A stretch of DNA of 34,010 bases from Bradymonadales bacterium (lineage in GTDB: Bacteria; Myxococcota_A; Bradymonadia; JAFGEP01): contig JAFGEP010000115.1 in the NCBI GenBank assembly GCA_016931535.1, forward strand, positions 1 through 34,010. Reading direction: 5' to 3'. The translations under genes and the position numbers were made by a program. Positions 1 to 8,476 of this stretch are shown here, in pieces (position 1 is the first letter of the stretch; every line of letters starts with the position of its first letter). A model generated the notes under the pieces. It did no database searches and had not been told where the DNA came from. It worked only from the letters and a program-made list of their open reading frames with translations.

Positions 1-78
1 CCGTATGCGGGAGAACCGCACGTACGGTTCGGAGGGAGGGGCGGCCGGGCACGTACAACCGGCCGTCCCTACCCCTAT
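1..78 (+). mobile_element. 3' end of a group II intron (domains V and VI), probably class IIC
   Basis: Only the last 78 bases are inside the window. Bases 1-30 fit domain V lacking its first three or so bases: a TGCGG/CCGCA stem around a short GAGAA loop, a two-base CG bulge, and an outer TACGG-type helix. Domain VI then folds almost perfectly: 34-36 pair with 72-74, A71 is bulged, 37-48 pair with 59-70, and 49-58 form the loop. The bulged A71 lies 8 bases from the 3' end at CCTAT|GGG (78|79), the expected branch-point position. The rest of the ribozyme and any reverse transcriptase would lie left of the window. The intron points towards hydE and was inserted just beyond its stop codon. Class IIC is inferred from the D5/D6 style and the hairpin-repeat neighbourhood. 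Confidence 0.85.
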
Positions 79-141
79 GGGCGACTCTAGCCTCTGGCCT
101 GGCTTTCCTCCCCCGAGACGGAGCCCGGGGGAGGTGGCACG
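79..141. repeat. Dispersed hairpin repeat, left copy (3' exon of the intron)
   Basis: The CTAGCCTCTGGCC stretch (87-99) followed by a 9-bp perfect stem (107-115 with 126-134, CCTCCCCCG/CGGGGGAGG) and then GTGGCACGCG matches the units at 33826-33930. The unit lies between the intron 3' end and the hydE stop codon, so it may end the hydE transcript, although no T-run follows it on the minus strand. Confidence 0.75.
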
Positions 142-156
142 CGGAGCCTGGGCCTA

Positions 157-1269
157 TCAGGGGTGCCGTCTACTGTAGCGGACCGAGTCACCCCTGCCGG
201 CGCCCACCTCCCGTCCGAGAGCCTGGAGGCGGTGTTGCAGGTGATGGTAACTCTCCTCGTCCCGGTGAACCAGGGAGGTCTTGGAAGGGTAGATCGTGTA
301 CCTGGCCCGATGGTCGTCGGGGGTGAGGTTGGGCATGAACACGTTGGCTCCCCGGGACAGTGCCAGCTCCAGCCCCTGCTCTGGGTTGATGGTGGTCATG
401 GCGGTGGTGGCCGGGATGTTGACCTCAGGGCAGAGGATTCTCGCCAGGGCCAGCGCCTTGTGGGTCGTCAGCTCATCGGCGGGGACCTGCCGCTCAGGGG
501 GAAGCCGGTATCGGTCTGGATGTTGGGCCATGGGGGTATCGGGGTGAGGGATGTAAGGTCCCAAGCCGATCATATCCAGATCCAGCTTGGCAAAGAGGGC
601 GATGTCTGTGGCCAGGTCTTGCCACGACTGACCCCACAAGCCGATCATGATGCCGCTGCCCACCTCGTAGCCGATCTCCCGGAGCAGGCGGAGCAGGGCG
701 ATCCGGTCGGAAACGGTTCCTTTGGCGGGCGGATGAACCCGATCGTAGAGTTCCCGGTTGGAGGTCTCAAAGCGCAACAGATACCGATCGGCGCCGGCCT
801 GCCGCCAGAGGACCAGGTCCTCTGCGGTTCTTTCTCCCAGGCTCAGGGTCACCGCAAGAGGGGTCTCCCCCTTGATGCGCCCTACCAGGTCGGCGACCCA
901 CCCGCCGGTGTGGCGGGGATCCTCGCCGGATTGCAGGACCACCGTGCCGAAGCCGCGTTCGACGGCCAGGTGGACACATTCGAGGATTTGCTGGGGGGTC
1001 ATGCGATAGCGTCGAGCGCGGCGATTGGGGGCGCGGACCCCACAATAGGCGCATCGGCGTGTACAATGGTTGGAGATCTCGATCAGCCCGCGCAGGTGGA
1101 CCGCGTCCCCCACGTTCTGGTGGCGCACCCGGTCCGCCTGTCGCCATAGCAGCTCCAGGCGCTCGGGCCGGTCTTCCTGCAGCCAGTCGAGGATCTCCTC
1201 CTCACCAGGGCGCCTTGCCGGATCACTCGATGACCGATGGGATGAGGGGTGGTCCGAGACGATGGCCAT
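157..1269 (-). CDS. hydE: [FeFe]-hydrogenase H-cluster maturase HydE (radical SAM)
   Basis: This 370-residue radical SAM protein acts in building the dithiomethylamine-bridged diiron subcluster of [FeFe]-hydrogenases. The SAM-cluster motif is at C69, C73 and C76 (CTRRCAYCG), followed by a conserved QSGED stretch near 113 and a YLLRFETS strand near 165, both typical of HydE. Length fits the family (about 350-370). The ATG at 1269 starts 54 bases after the stop of the upstream kinase; the first 25 residues are polar and family homology begins near residue 27, so an internal start cannot be excluded. It is the last gene of the leftward operon; its partners HydF and HydG are not in the window. 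Its presence implies that at least one H-domain protein in this genome carries a real H-cluster. BioB and PylB are related, but the motif context favours HydE. Confidence 0.9.
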   Translation of the reverse strand: MAIVSDHPSSHRSSSDPARRPGEEEILDWLQEDRPERLELLWRQADRVRHQNVGDAVHLRGLIEISNHCTRRCAYCGVRAPNRRARRYRMTPQQILECVHLAVERGFGTVVLQSGEDPRHTGGWVADLVGRIKGETPLAVTLSLGERTAEDLVLWRQAGADRYLLRFETSNRELYDRVHPPAKGTVSDRIALLRLLREIGYEVGSGIMIGLWGQSWQDLATDIALFAKLDLDMIGLGPYIPHPDTPMAQHPDRYRLPPERQVPADELTTHKALALARILCPEVNIPATTAMTTINPEQGLELALSRGANVFMPNLTPDDHRARYTIYPSKTSLVHRDEESYHHLQHRLQALGREVGAGRGDSVRYSRRHP

Positions 1270-1323
1270 CCGTGGAGTTCTCCCTGCTGCTGTGGCTGTG
1301 GTATTCCCTGCCCGAGCCCTTGG

Positions 1324-2823
1324 TCACAGGGACTGGAACGAAATGGTGAAGGTGCTGCCCTGACCCGGTTCGGAGGCCAGGGAGATCACGCCGTTGTGCA
1401 TCTCCACCAGCCGCTTGACGACGGACAGCCCCAGTCCGGTCCCCGGAATGGAGGCGGTGTGCTTGTTCTTGGCCCGGTAGAACTCGTCGAAGGCGCTTTC
1501 TCGTTCTTTCTCGGTCATGCCGATGCCGGAATCCCGGACGGCCAGCTTCACCAGGTGCTCGTCGCAGGAGACCGACACGTCGACCCGTCCCTGATCGGGG
1601 GTGTACTTGATGGCGTTATCCACCAGGTTGGTGATGATGCAGGAGAGCGCCTCCTTGTCGGCCAGTACCTGGGTGGTGTCCTGTTGTTCGGGGAGATCCA
1701 GGATCATCTCCAGCTGTTTGGCCTCGGCTTTGGGCCGTTGGAGCTCCACCACCTCCTCGACCACACTTCCCAGCTCGATCGGTGTTCTCTTGAGGGAGAG
1801 GTGTCCGGTCTCGATGGCCACCAGGTTGAGGAGCTCGGTGACCATGTTGCGGAGGTTGCGGGCACGCAGGACGCAACGTTCCATCATCTCCTGCTGCTTT
1901 TCGGCGGTCATGCTCTCCGGCCGGCTCAGTATCAGGTCGAGGAACGCTTCGATGGCGGCCAATGGGCTTTTCAGCTCGTGGGCCACCATGGAGATGAACA
2001 TGGACTTGGCCACGGCCAGCTGCTTGATGGCGGTGATCTCGCGGACGACGGCCACCGCCCCGAACGGATCGTGGCCGGGCTCGGCCACCGGGCTGGCGTT
2101 GACCATGTAGGTCCGGTTGTCGAGCGTGATCTCCGTCGAGGAGATGAGAGGGGCAGTGCCGGCCTTGAGCGCCTCCTCCAGGATGGAGATGAGCTCGGGG
2201 TAGCCGAGCGCTGCCATGGGTGCGGGCCAGGAGTTGGGGCGGGCCTCGGGGAGGAAGCGGGCCAGGGCCGCGTTTTCCAGGACGACCTGCTTGTCCTGGT
2301 TGACCACCGCGACGCCGTCGGTCATGCACTCGATGATGGTGCGGAGCTTGGAGCGTTCTTCGGTAATCTCCAGCAGCCGGCGTTCCCGTTCGGCGCGCAG
2401 CCGCTTGGCCTCCAGCGCCAGGGATCGCTTTTCCAGGCCATTGCGGAGGGGGAGCAGCAGCTCGTCGGGGGTGAACGGCTTGGGGATGTACCCGTAGGCT
2501 CCTTTCTTGGTCGCCTCCACCGCGGTCTGGATGGTGGCGTAGGCGGTGATCACCAGGAGCATGATGTCAGGGTCTTCCTTGCGGATGGCGTCGATGAGCT
2601 CGAGTCCCCCCATGCGGGGCATCTTCAGGTCGATGAGCGCGGCGGCGAAGTTCTTTTCCTGTCTGAAGGTCTCCAGCCCTTCCAGGCCGTCGGCGGCGGT
2701 CTGGACCTGGTACCCTTCCGAGGTGAGGACTCGGCGGCAGCCCTCGCGGATCCCGAACTCATCGTCCACGACCAGGATACGTTCTCGCTCTGGGGCCGTT
2801 GGCTGTCCTGGTGAAGGGGTCAT
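1324..2823 (-). CDS. Hybrid sensor: receiver-PAS-histidine kinase
   Basis: A 499-residue soluble signalling protein with no membrane segment. Order: receiver domain about 14-130 (acidic pair D20/D21, phospho-acceptor D65 in ALIDLKMP, K115 in PKPF), a coiled linker about 131-160, a PAS-like domain about 160-265, HisKA with H282 in AHELKSPL, and HATPase_c (N box NLVDNAIKYTP, G1 DSGIGM, G2 GTGLGLSVV). The ATG at 2823 overlaps the stop of the upstream receiver gene as ATGA; a longer open frame upstream only shadows that gene. The N-terminal receiver suggests a phosphorelay in which this kinase takes input from the upstream H-domain kinase or the lone receiver. Its target is unknown; no DNA-binding output domain is encoded nearby. 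Confidence 0.9.
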   Translation of the reverse strand: MTPSPGQPTAPERERILVVDDEFGIREGCRRVLTSEGYQVQTAADGLEGLETFRQEKNFAAALIDLKMPRMGGLELIDAIRKEDPDIMLLVITAYATIQTAVEATKKGAYGYIPKPFTPDELLLPLRNGLEKRSLALEAKRLRAERERRLLEITEERSKLRTIIECMTDGVAVVNQDKQVVLENAALARFLPEARPNSWPAPMAALGYPELISILEEALKAGTAPLISSTEITLDNRTYMVNASPVAEPGHDPFGAVAVVREITAIKQLAVAKSMFISMVAHELKSPLAAIEAFLDLILSRPESMTAEKQQEMMERCVLRARNLRNMVTELLNLVAIETGHLSLKRTPIELGSVVEEVVELQRPKAEAKQLEMILDLPEQQDTTQVLADKEALSCIITNLVDNAIKYTPDQGRVDVSVSCDEHLVKLAVRDSGIGMTEKERESAFDEFYRAKNKHTASIPGTGLGLSVVKRLVEMHNGVISLASEPGQGSTFTISFQSL

Positions 2824-3218
2824 TTCAACAGCTCTCGGACGGTGGCCAGTAGCTTGTCCGGGGGGACCGGTTTCTCCAGGAAGGCGTCGGCATGGAGGGA
2901 CTTCAGCTCTTCGGGGGTTCGGGGGGTGAAGTTGAAGCCGAGCTGGCTGGAGATGGCGGTGACGATGATCACCGGCAGGTCGGCCAGCGCCGGTTCCTGC
3001 TTGATGCGTCGAGCCAGGGAGAAGCCGGCGTCCAGGCTTTCCATCATCAGGTCGGTGATGACCAGATCCGGTTTTTGGCGGCAGATCTGGCCGAAGGCCG
3101 ATTCCCGGTCGCAAAACGGGAGGACCTGGTAGCCGCTGGCCACCAGCAGGCTTTCATTGATGTCCAGGAAGTCCTGGTCATCATCGACGAGCATGATCAC
3201 CGCGGGACGATCGTTCAT
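2820..3218 (-). CDS. Stand-alone receiver-domain response regulator
   Basis: A 132-residue protein that is just a CheY-like receiver domain. The acidic pocket is D12-D14 (LVDDDQDF) and the phospho-acceptor is D56 (LVITDLMM); K in FLEKPVPPDKLL is the conserved lysine. There is no output domain. It overlaps the H-domain kinase before it and the hybrid kinase after it by ATGA each time, so all three are probably translated in step. The arrangement fits a phosphorelay from the upstream Fe-S kinase through this receiver to the hybrid kinase; that route is an inference. Confidence 0.9.
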   Translation of the reverse strand: MNDRPAVIMLVDDDQDFLDINESLLVASGYQVLPFCDRESAFGQICRQKPDLVITDLMMESLDAGFSLARRIKQEPALADLPVIIVTAISSQLGFNFTPRTPEELKSLHADAFLEKPVPPDKLLATVRELLK

Positions 3219-5242
3219 AGGGTCTCGGCTCCCTGCGATTGGTCGCTGGTGGACAGGGGGATGATGAGGGTGAAGGTGGTCCCCTTGCCGGGTTCGCTAT
3301 CGGCCCAGATATCGCCGTGGTGCATCTTGACGATGCCGTAGGCGACGGCCAGTCCCAGGCCGGTCCCTTTGCCCTCGGATTTGGTGGTGAAGAAGGGGGT
3401 AAACAGCTTGGCCAGGTTTTCCTTGGCGATCCCGCATCCGTTGTCGGACACCTTGAGTACCAACCGATCGCGGCTTTCGCTGAGCTGGGCGCTCAACTTG
3501 ATCTGGCCGGATTCCCCGACGGCATCGATGCTGTTGCCCACCAGGTTGACCAGGACCTGTTTGATCTGGGAGGCGTCCAGCATCATGAGGGGCAGGTCAT
3601 CCTGGAGATCGGAGATGAGCTGGATGTCGGTTCCCCCCACCCGGACCGACATGAGCGCCAGCACGTCGTGGACCAGCTTGGCGATATCGGTGGGTTCCTT
3701 GGAGACGCGCGACTGCCGTGCGAAGTCGAGCAACCCCCTGACGATATCACGGCAGCGAGCGGCCTCGCTGACGATCATGCTGAGATCGTCTCGCATGGGG
3801 TCCGATTGCTGGAGCTGTCTGAGGAGCATGTGGGAGTATAGCAGAACGGTGCCCAGCGGGTTGTTGATTTCGTGGGCCACGCCGGCGGAAAGCTGTCCCA
3901 TGGAGGCCAGCTTCTCGGTGTGGACCAGCCTTTCCTGGGCCGACGCCAGCTCCTTGTGGGACCGCCTGAGCTCGCGGACGCTCGACTCCAGCTCGTCCAC
4001 CAGGTAGGGCAAGCACATCTCTCGTTCGGCCAGGCCCTGGCAGACGGCGATCGCTTTTTCCCGGCAGGTTCGGTAGCCACAGGCGCCGCAGTTGAGCTGA
4101 TCCTCGGGGGTGTACTTGCGCAGGGAGCGCAGGACCTGTTCAATTTGCTCTTCGGTCGGCCGGTGCAGCTCAACCACCTGAGGTATGAAGGAGCGGGTGA
4201 GGTCCAGGTCGGCAAACTCGGCCAGCGACTCGGCCATCTCCCGCTGGGTGGTCTGGCGGTTCCAGCGGTTGACGACCGAGGCCAGGATGTTCTTTCTAGC
4301 GAAGACGCTGGCGTTGGTGATCATCTTGGGGCCGTTGATGCAGCCTTCGCAGAACAAGAGGTCCAGCAGGCGAACCCGACAGTCGCCTGAGGCGGCCTCC
4401 TGGAGCACGGCCAGGACGCGGTCCTTGCCGTCGGCGACGTGGATGTCGTTCTCCAGGATGTCGACATCGATGCCAGCGGTCTTGGATAGCCCTCCGGACA
4501 GGGCGAAGGCGCGGCCCACCAGGCAGCGGGGACCATCGAACCCGCTCTCGTCCATCTGCTCGGGGACGATGCCGTCCTGGTGAAACATGTTGACCAGCTC
4601 CTCGTAGGTGAGCACGGCGTCCACCTCGCCGACCAGCGCCGGGTCGCGGATCTCGTTCTTCTTGGCGATGCAGGGGCCGATGAAGACTACCCCCACCTCC
4701 TTGCCGTGGCGGTGTCGGATGGCACGAGCGGTAGCGATCATGGGCGAGGGGATGGGGGCCAACGCATGATGGAGCTGCGGCATGTACTTTTCGACATAGG
4801 AAACGATGGCAGGGCAGGCGGTGGAGATGACCTGGCGGGCCTCGCGCCGGGCTCGGGCGTAGGCACGAGCATAAATGGGGCTGATGAGCTCCGCGCCGAA
4901 GGCCACCTCCCACACCTCGAAGAAGCCCAGGGCCCGGACCGCCGCCACCAGCTTCCCCGGGCAAAGGGGGTGGAAGGCGGCGGGAAAGGAGGGGGCGATG
5001 CAGGCGAACACCCGTTCCCGCTCAGCCAGGAGGTGGCGGACCGGTCCGATACCATCCTGGATACGCTTGGCGTTCTGGGCACAGACCTTGACGCAGTTGC
5101 CGCAGGCGATGCAGCGCGACTGGATGACCATGGCCTGACCGCCCTCGACCTTGATGGCCTGGGCCGGGCACTCTCGGACGCAGGTGTAGCACCGTTTGCA
5201 TCGTTCCGGGATGGTGCTGACGATACTGTCTGGAGTAAGCAT
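3215..5242 (-). CDS. Ferredoxin / [FeFe]-hydrogenase-like H domain fused to a histidine kinase (HsfB/HydS-like sensor)
   Basis: A 675-residue soluble protein. Domains: two [4Fe-4S] ferredoxin motifs (C15, C18, C21, C25; C44, C47, C50, C54); an H domain about 75-330; a Cys-rich 4Fe-4S domain (C385, C388, C393, C401, C410); a short coiled linker; HisKA with H457 in AHEINNPLG; and HATPase_c (NLVGNSIDAV, DNGCGI, GTGLGLAV). H-cluster loops are recognisable but altered: L1 is STACPAIV (C143 kept, the proton-relay Cys replaced by Ala), L2 is GPCIAKKNE (C191), and L3 is FCEGCINGP (C298, C301, spaced CxxC instead of CxxxC). These changes are typical of putative sensory, not catalytic, [FeFe] proteins. 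A real kinase fused to it supports H2 or redox sensing. It follows the HndC-like gene after a 160-base gap and overlaps the receiver gene. Confidence 0.88.
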   Translation of the reverse strand: MLTPDSIVSTIPERCKRCYTCVRECPAQAIKVEGGQAMVIQSRCIACGNCVKVCAQNAKRIQDGIGPVRHLLAERERVFACIAPSFPAAFHPLCPGKLVAAVRALGFFEVWEVAFGAELISPIYARAYARARREARQVISTACPAIVSYVEKYMPQLHHALAPIPSPMIATARAIRHRHGKEVGVVFIGPCIAKKNEIRDPALVGEVDAVLTYEELVNMFHQDGIVPEQMDESGFDGPRCLVGRAFALSGGLSKTAGIDVDILENDIHVADGKDRVLAVLQEAASGDCRVRLLDLLFCEGCINGPKMITNASVFARKNILASVVNRWNRQTTQREMAESLAEFADLDLTRSFIPQVVELHRPTEEQIEQVLRSLRKYTPEDQLNCGACGYRTCREKAIAVCQGLAEREMCLPYLVDELESSVRELRRSHKELASAQERLVHTEKLASMGQLSAGVAHEINNPLGTVLLYSHMLLRQLQQSDPMRDDLSMIVSEAARCRDIVRGLLDFARQSRVSKEPTDIAKLVHDVLALMSVRVGGTDIQLISDLQDDLPLMMLDASQIKQVLVNLVGNSIDAVGESGQIKLSAQLSESRDRLVLKVSDNGCGIAKENLAKLFTPFFTTKSEGKGTGLGLAVAYGIVKMHHGDIWADSEPGKGTTFTLIIPLSTSDQSQGAETL

Positions 5243-5402
5243 CGGCGCACCTAGTTCGATCTGAGGTGAAGAGTCGCCTTCATCGGCTCATGCTCTCATT
5301 TTCCGGCCGCCCGGGGATCGCTGTCGGCAGGCGGTCGGGTTGTTGGGAACCTCGATCGAGCGGGGGGGTGACGATTGGGACGGGCGCGCGGTGCCCTGTT
5401 GG
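5243..5402. other. 160-base gap inside the operon
   Basis: This is the widest space in the leftward operon, between the HndC-GltD gene and the H-domain kinase. I see no gene and no convincing promoter or terminator. A GGTTAACC palindrome (5401-5408) overlaps the stop of the upstream gene. An internal promoter for the kinase-receiver-kinase-hydE part is possible but not shown. Confidence 0.4.
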
Positions 5403-8400
5403 TTAACCGCTGCCCTCCCGGTAGTCGCAGCGCAGGCACCGTTTTGCCTCGCGCAGCGCGATCGCTTCGGTAAACCCCATCTCGACCTCGGAGAAATTCT
5501 CTGCCCGCTGGTCAAGGGGCAGCATCCATCCCTGACCACGGGCGTACGGTACCGGATCGGCGTCCGGATCGAAGAAGGTCTGGCTGTCTTTGACCACTCG
5601 CCAGAAAGCCTCCTGTTTTCCGGTCAACAACTGGTGGATGCCTACCGCCGCTCTTTCCCCGCCTGCCACCGCCTCGACCACCGAGGAGGGGCCCAGCACC
5701 GAGTCTCCACCGGAGAATATCCAGGAAACCGAGGTTTGGCCGGTAAGCCGGTTGACCTTGATCAAGTTGCCCCGACTCAGCTCCAGTTGCGTTCCGTTCA
5801 AAAACTCGGCGGGATCGACGATCTGCCCGATGGCGGCGATCACCTGGTCGCAGGCGAAGACCGAGTCCGGCTGTTCGGAGGGGATCGGCTGTCGCCTCCC
5901 CCCGCGGTCGAAGGAACCGAGCTTCATATGGGAGCATTTGAGGCCGGCGACACGGCCATCTTCCACCAGGACCTCGACAGGAGCCACCAGGAAATGGATG
6001 CGAACCCCCTCCCGTTCGGCCTCCTCGATCTCCTCGGGCCAGGCCGGCATCTGCTCCCGGGTGCGACGGTAGAGGATGGTGACCTTCTTGGCGCCCAATC
6101 TCAGGGCGGTCCGGGCTGCGTCGATGGCGGCGTTGCCTCCGCCGATGATGGCCACGTTCTGGCCGACCGAGGCCGAGCCGGTCAGGTTGAACTGCCGCAG
6201 GAACTGAATGGCGTCCGAGACGCCCTGGGCCTCTTCTCCTGGGATTCCCAACCTGGAGCCGTTGCGCGCCCCCACTCCCAGGAAAACCGCCTGGAAGCCG
6301 TCCTGGCGCAGATCGGTGAGATGAAAGCTCTTACCCAGCTCCTGACCGGTCTGGATGGTCACCCCCATGGACTCGATCATCCGTACCTCTCTGGCCAGCG
6401 CCTCGCGCGGCAGACGGTAGGTGGGGATGGCCTGTACCAGCATGCCGCCGGGGCGATCCTGGGCCTCGAACACGGTGGGCCGGTAGCCTAGCCGGGCCAG
6501 GAAGTAGGCGCAGGAGAGGCCGGCCGGACCGGCGCCCACGATGCCCACCTTGCGCCGGGCGTTGGCCTCGTTCTCGCGGATCTCGGGCAGGACCGGGGTG
6601 GTCTCCTGGTCTGCCATGAACCGCTTAAGCCCCCGGATGGAGACGCTCTCGTCGAGGGTGCCGCGGCGGCACTTGGACTCACAGGGGTGGAAGCAGACCC
6701 GGGCGCAAGCCGACACGAAGGGGTTCTGCTCCCGGTGTAAGCGCAGCGCCTCTTCCAGTCGCTTCTCCCCGATCAGGGAGATATATCCGGGGACGTCCAC
6801 GCCAGCCGGACAGGCGTTCTGGCAGGGCGCCCGGACCAGGTCTGCACATACGCCGGCGGGGCAGCGCTTGTCGCGGATGTGGGCCTCGTACTCCTCCCGG
6901 AAGTGGCGGATGGTGGACAGCACCGGGTTGGGGGCGGTCTGGCCCAGGCCGCACAGGGAGGTCTCCTTGATCAGGCTGCCCAGCTTGATCAACCGCTCGA
7001 TGTCACCTTCCTCCCCCTTGCCTTCACAGATCCGCTCGACGATCTCCAGCATGCGCTTGGTGCCGATGCGGCAGGGCGGACATTTGCCGCAGGATTCCTC
7101 CTGGACGAACTCCAGGAAGAAGCGGGCCACGTCCACCATGCAACTGTCCTCGTCCATGACCACCAGGCCGCCGGACCCCATGATGGCACCCAACTCGTTG
7201 AGCGATTCGTAGTCCACGGGGACGTTCAGGTGCTGGCGGGGGATACAGCCGCCCGAGGGGCCACCCATCTGGGCCGCCTTGAATTTCTTGCCGCCGGGTA
7301 CGCCGCCGCCCACATCGTAGACGATGTCCCCCAGAGGTACGCCGATGGGGACCTCGACCAGGCCGCTGTTGTTGACAGCGCCGGCCAGGGCGAACACCTT
7401 GGTGCCCTTGCTCTTCTCGGTGCCCATGGAGGCGAACCAGTCGGCTCCTTTGAGGATGATGACCGGGATATTGGCGTAGGTCTCCACGTTGTTGAGCAAG
7501 CTGGGCTTGCCCCAGAGACCTTGCTGGGCGGGGAAGGGCGGCCGCGGGCGGGGGACGCCCCGTTTGCCCTCGATGGAGGTCATCAAGGCCGTTTCCTCGC
7601 CGCAGACGAAGGCCCCGGAGCCCATGCGGATCTCCAGGTCGAAGGAGTAGCCGGTCCCCATGATGTCTTCGCCCAGCAAACCGAACTCGCGAGCCTGGTC
7701 GATGGCATGCTGGAGCCTCTTCACCGCCAGGGGGTACTCGGCGCGGACATAGACATAGCCCTGCCGGGAGCCGATGGAGTAACCGGCGATGGTCATGGCC
7801 TCGATCACGCTGTGGGGGTCGCCCTCCAGGACGCTGCGGTCCATGAAGGCCCCCGGGTCACCCTCGTCGGCGTTGCACAGCACGTACTTGATGTCGCCTT
7901 GTGCCTTTCGGCAGAAGGACCATTTCAGGCCGGTGGGGAATCCTGCGCCGCCTCGTCCGCGAAGGCCGGACCGTTTGACCACATCGACAACCTGGTCGGG
8001 GGTCATCTCGGTGAGGACCTTGGCGAGGGCCTGGTACCCATCGCGGGCGATGTACTCCTCGATGCGCAGGGGGTTGATGATGCCGCAGTTGCGGAGCACG
8101 ATCCGTTGCTGGCCGCGGAAGAACTCGACCCGGTTGAGCTCGGGGATGAGCTTCTCGGTGGCGGCCTCGCGGTGGACCAGCCGTTTGACGATGCGCCCCT
8201 TGTACAGGTGCTCGGTGAGGATGTCGTCGACGTCTTCGGGTTGGACTTTCTCATAGAGGGTGGCGTCGGGGTAGACCACCACCACGGGACCCACCGCGCA
8301 AGGTCCCAGGCAGCCCGTTTCCACCACCTTGACCTTCCCTTCCAGCCCCTTGTCCCGGATGGCTTTCTGGAAGGCGGCGTTGACCTGGAGCGAGCCCGAG

Positions 8401-8453
8401 GCGATGCAACCCGCTCCCGTGCAGATCAGTACATGATTGATAACAGGTTCCAT
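5403..8453 (-). CDS. HndC/HydB/NuoF-type FMN-NADH subunit fused to a GltD/NfnB-like FAD-NAD(P)H oxidoreductase
   Basis: A 1016-residue electron-transfer flavoprotein. Order: thioredoxin-like [2Fe-2S] domain 1-110 (C11, C16, C48, C52); NuoF FMN/NADH domain (GRGGAGFPTGLKW from 166, CNADEGDPGAF from 193); SLBB; N3-type [4Fe-4S] (C455, C458, C461, C501); then a GltD-type Fe-S domain (Cys between 531 and 595), an FAD fold (GAGPAG at 640-645) and a second NAD(P) fold with GGGNAAIDAA and YRRTREQMPA. The YRRT arginines are typical of NADPH-binding GltD/NfnB proteins. HndC/HydB proteins normally end in two ferredoxin clusters; here that tail is replaced by the whole GltD-like half. It could therefore link NADH, NADPH and the Fe-S sensor proteins. 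The ATG at 8453 follows the HndB stop by 23 bases. The family is certain; the physiological direction is not. Confidence 0.92.
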   Translation of the reverse strand: MEPVINHVLICTGAGCIASGSLQVNAAFQKAIRDKGLEGKVKVVETGCLGPCAVGPVVVVYPDATLYEKVQPEDVDDILTEHLYKGRIVKRLVHREAATEKLIPELNRVEFFRGQQRIVLRNCGIINPLRIEEYIARDGYQALAKVLTEMTPDQVVDVVKRSGLRGRGGAGFPTGLKWSFCRKAQGDIKYVLCNADEGDPGAFMDRSVLEGDPHSVIEAMTIAGYSIGSRQGYVYVRAEYPLAVKRLQHAIDQAREFGLLGEDIMGTGYSFDLEIRMGSGAFVCGEETALMTSIEGKRGVPRPRPPFPAQQGLWGKPSLLNNVETYANIPVIILKGADWFASMGTEKSKGTKVFALAGAVNNSGLVEVPIGVPLGDIVYDVGGGVPGGKKFKAAQMGGPSGGCIPRQHLNVPVDYESLNELGAIMGSGGLVVMDEDSCMVDVARFFLEFVQEESCGKCPPCRIGTKRMLEIVERICEGKGEEGDIERLIKLGSLIKETSLCGLGQTAPNPVLSTIRHFREEYEAHIRDKRCPAGVCADLVRAPCQNACPAGVDVPGYISLIGEKRLEEALRLHREQNPFVSACARVCFHPCESKCRRGTLDESVSIRGLKRFMADQETTPVLPEIRENEANARRKVGIVGAGPAGLSCAYFLARLGYRPTVFEAQDRPGGMLVQAIPTYRLPREALAREVRMIESMGVTIQTGQELGKSFHLTDLRQDGFQAVFLGVGARNGSRLGIPGEEAQGVSDAIQFLRQFNLTGSASVGQNVAIIGGGNAAIDAARTALRLGAKKVTILYRRTREQMPAWPEEIEEAEREGVRIHFLVAPVEVLVEDGRVAGLKCSHMKLGSFDRGGRRQPIPSEQPDSVFACDQVIAAIGQIVDPAEFLNGTQLELSRGNLIKVNRLTGQTSVSWIFSGGDSVLGPSSVVEAVAGGERAAVGIHQLLTGKQEAFWRVVKDSQTFFDPDADPVPYARGQGWMLPLDQRAENFSEVEMGFTEAIALREAKRCLRCDYREGSG

Positions 8454-8476
8454 GAGGTCATTCGCTCCTGTCAGGG

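Noticed and set aside
1249..2814. Long + strand open frame opposite the hybrid kinase gene.
   Set aside because: It is the mirror frame of a high-GC gene; it has no domain similarity while the minus strand has complete motifs.
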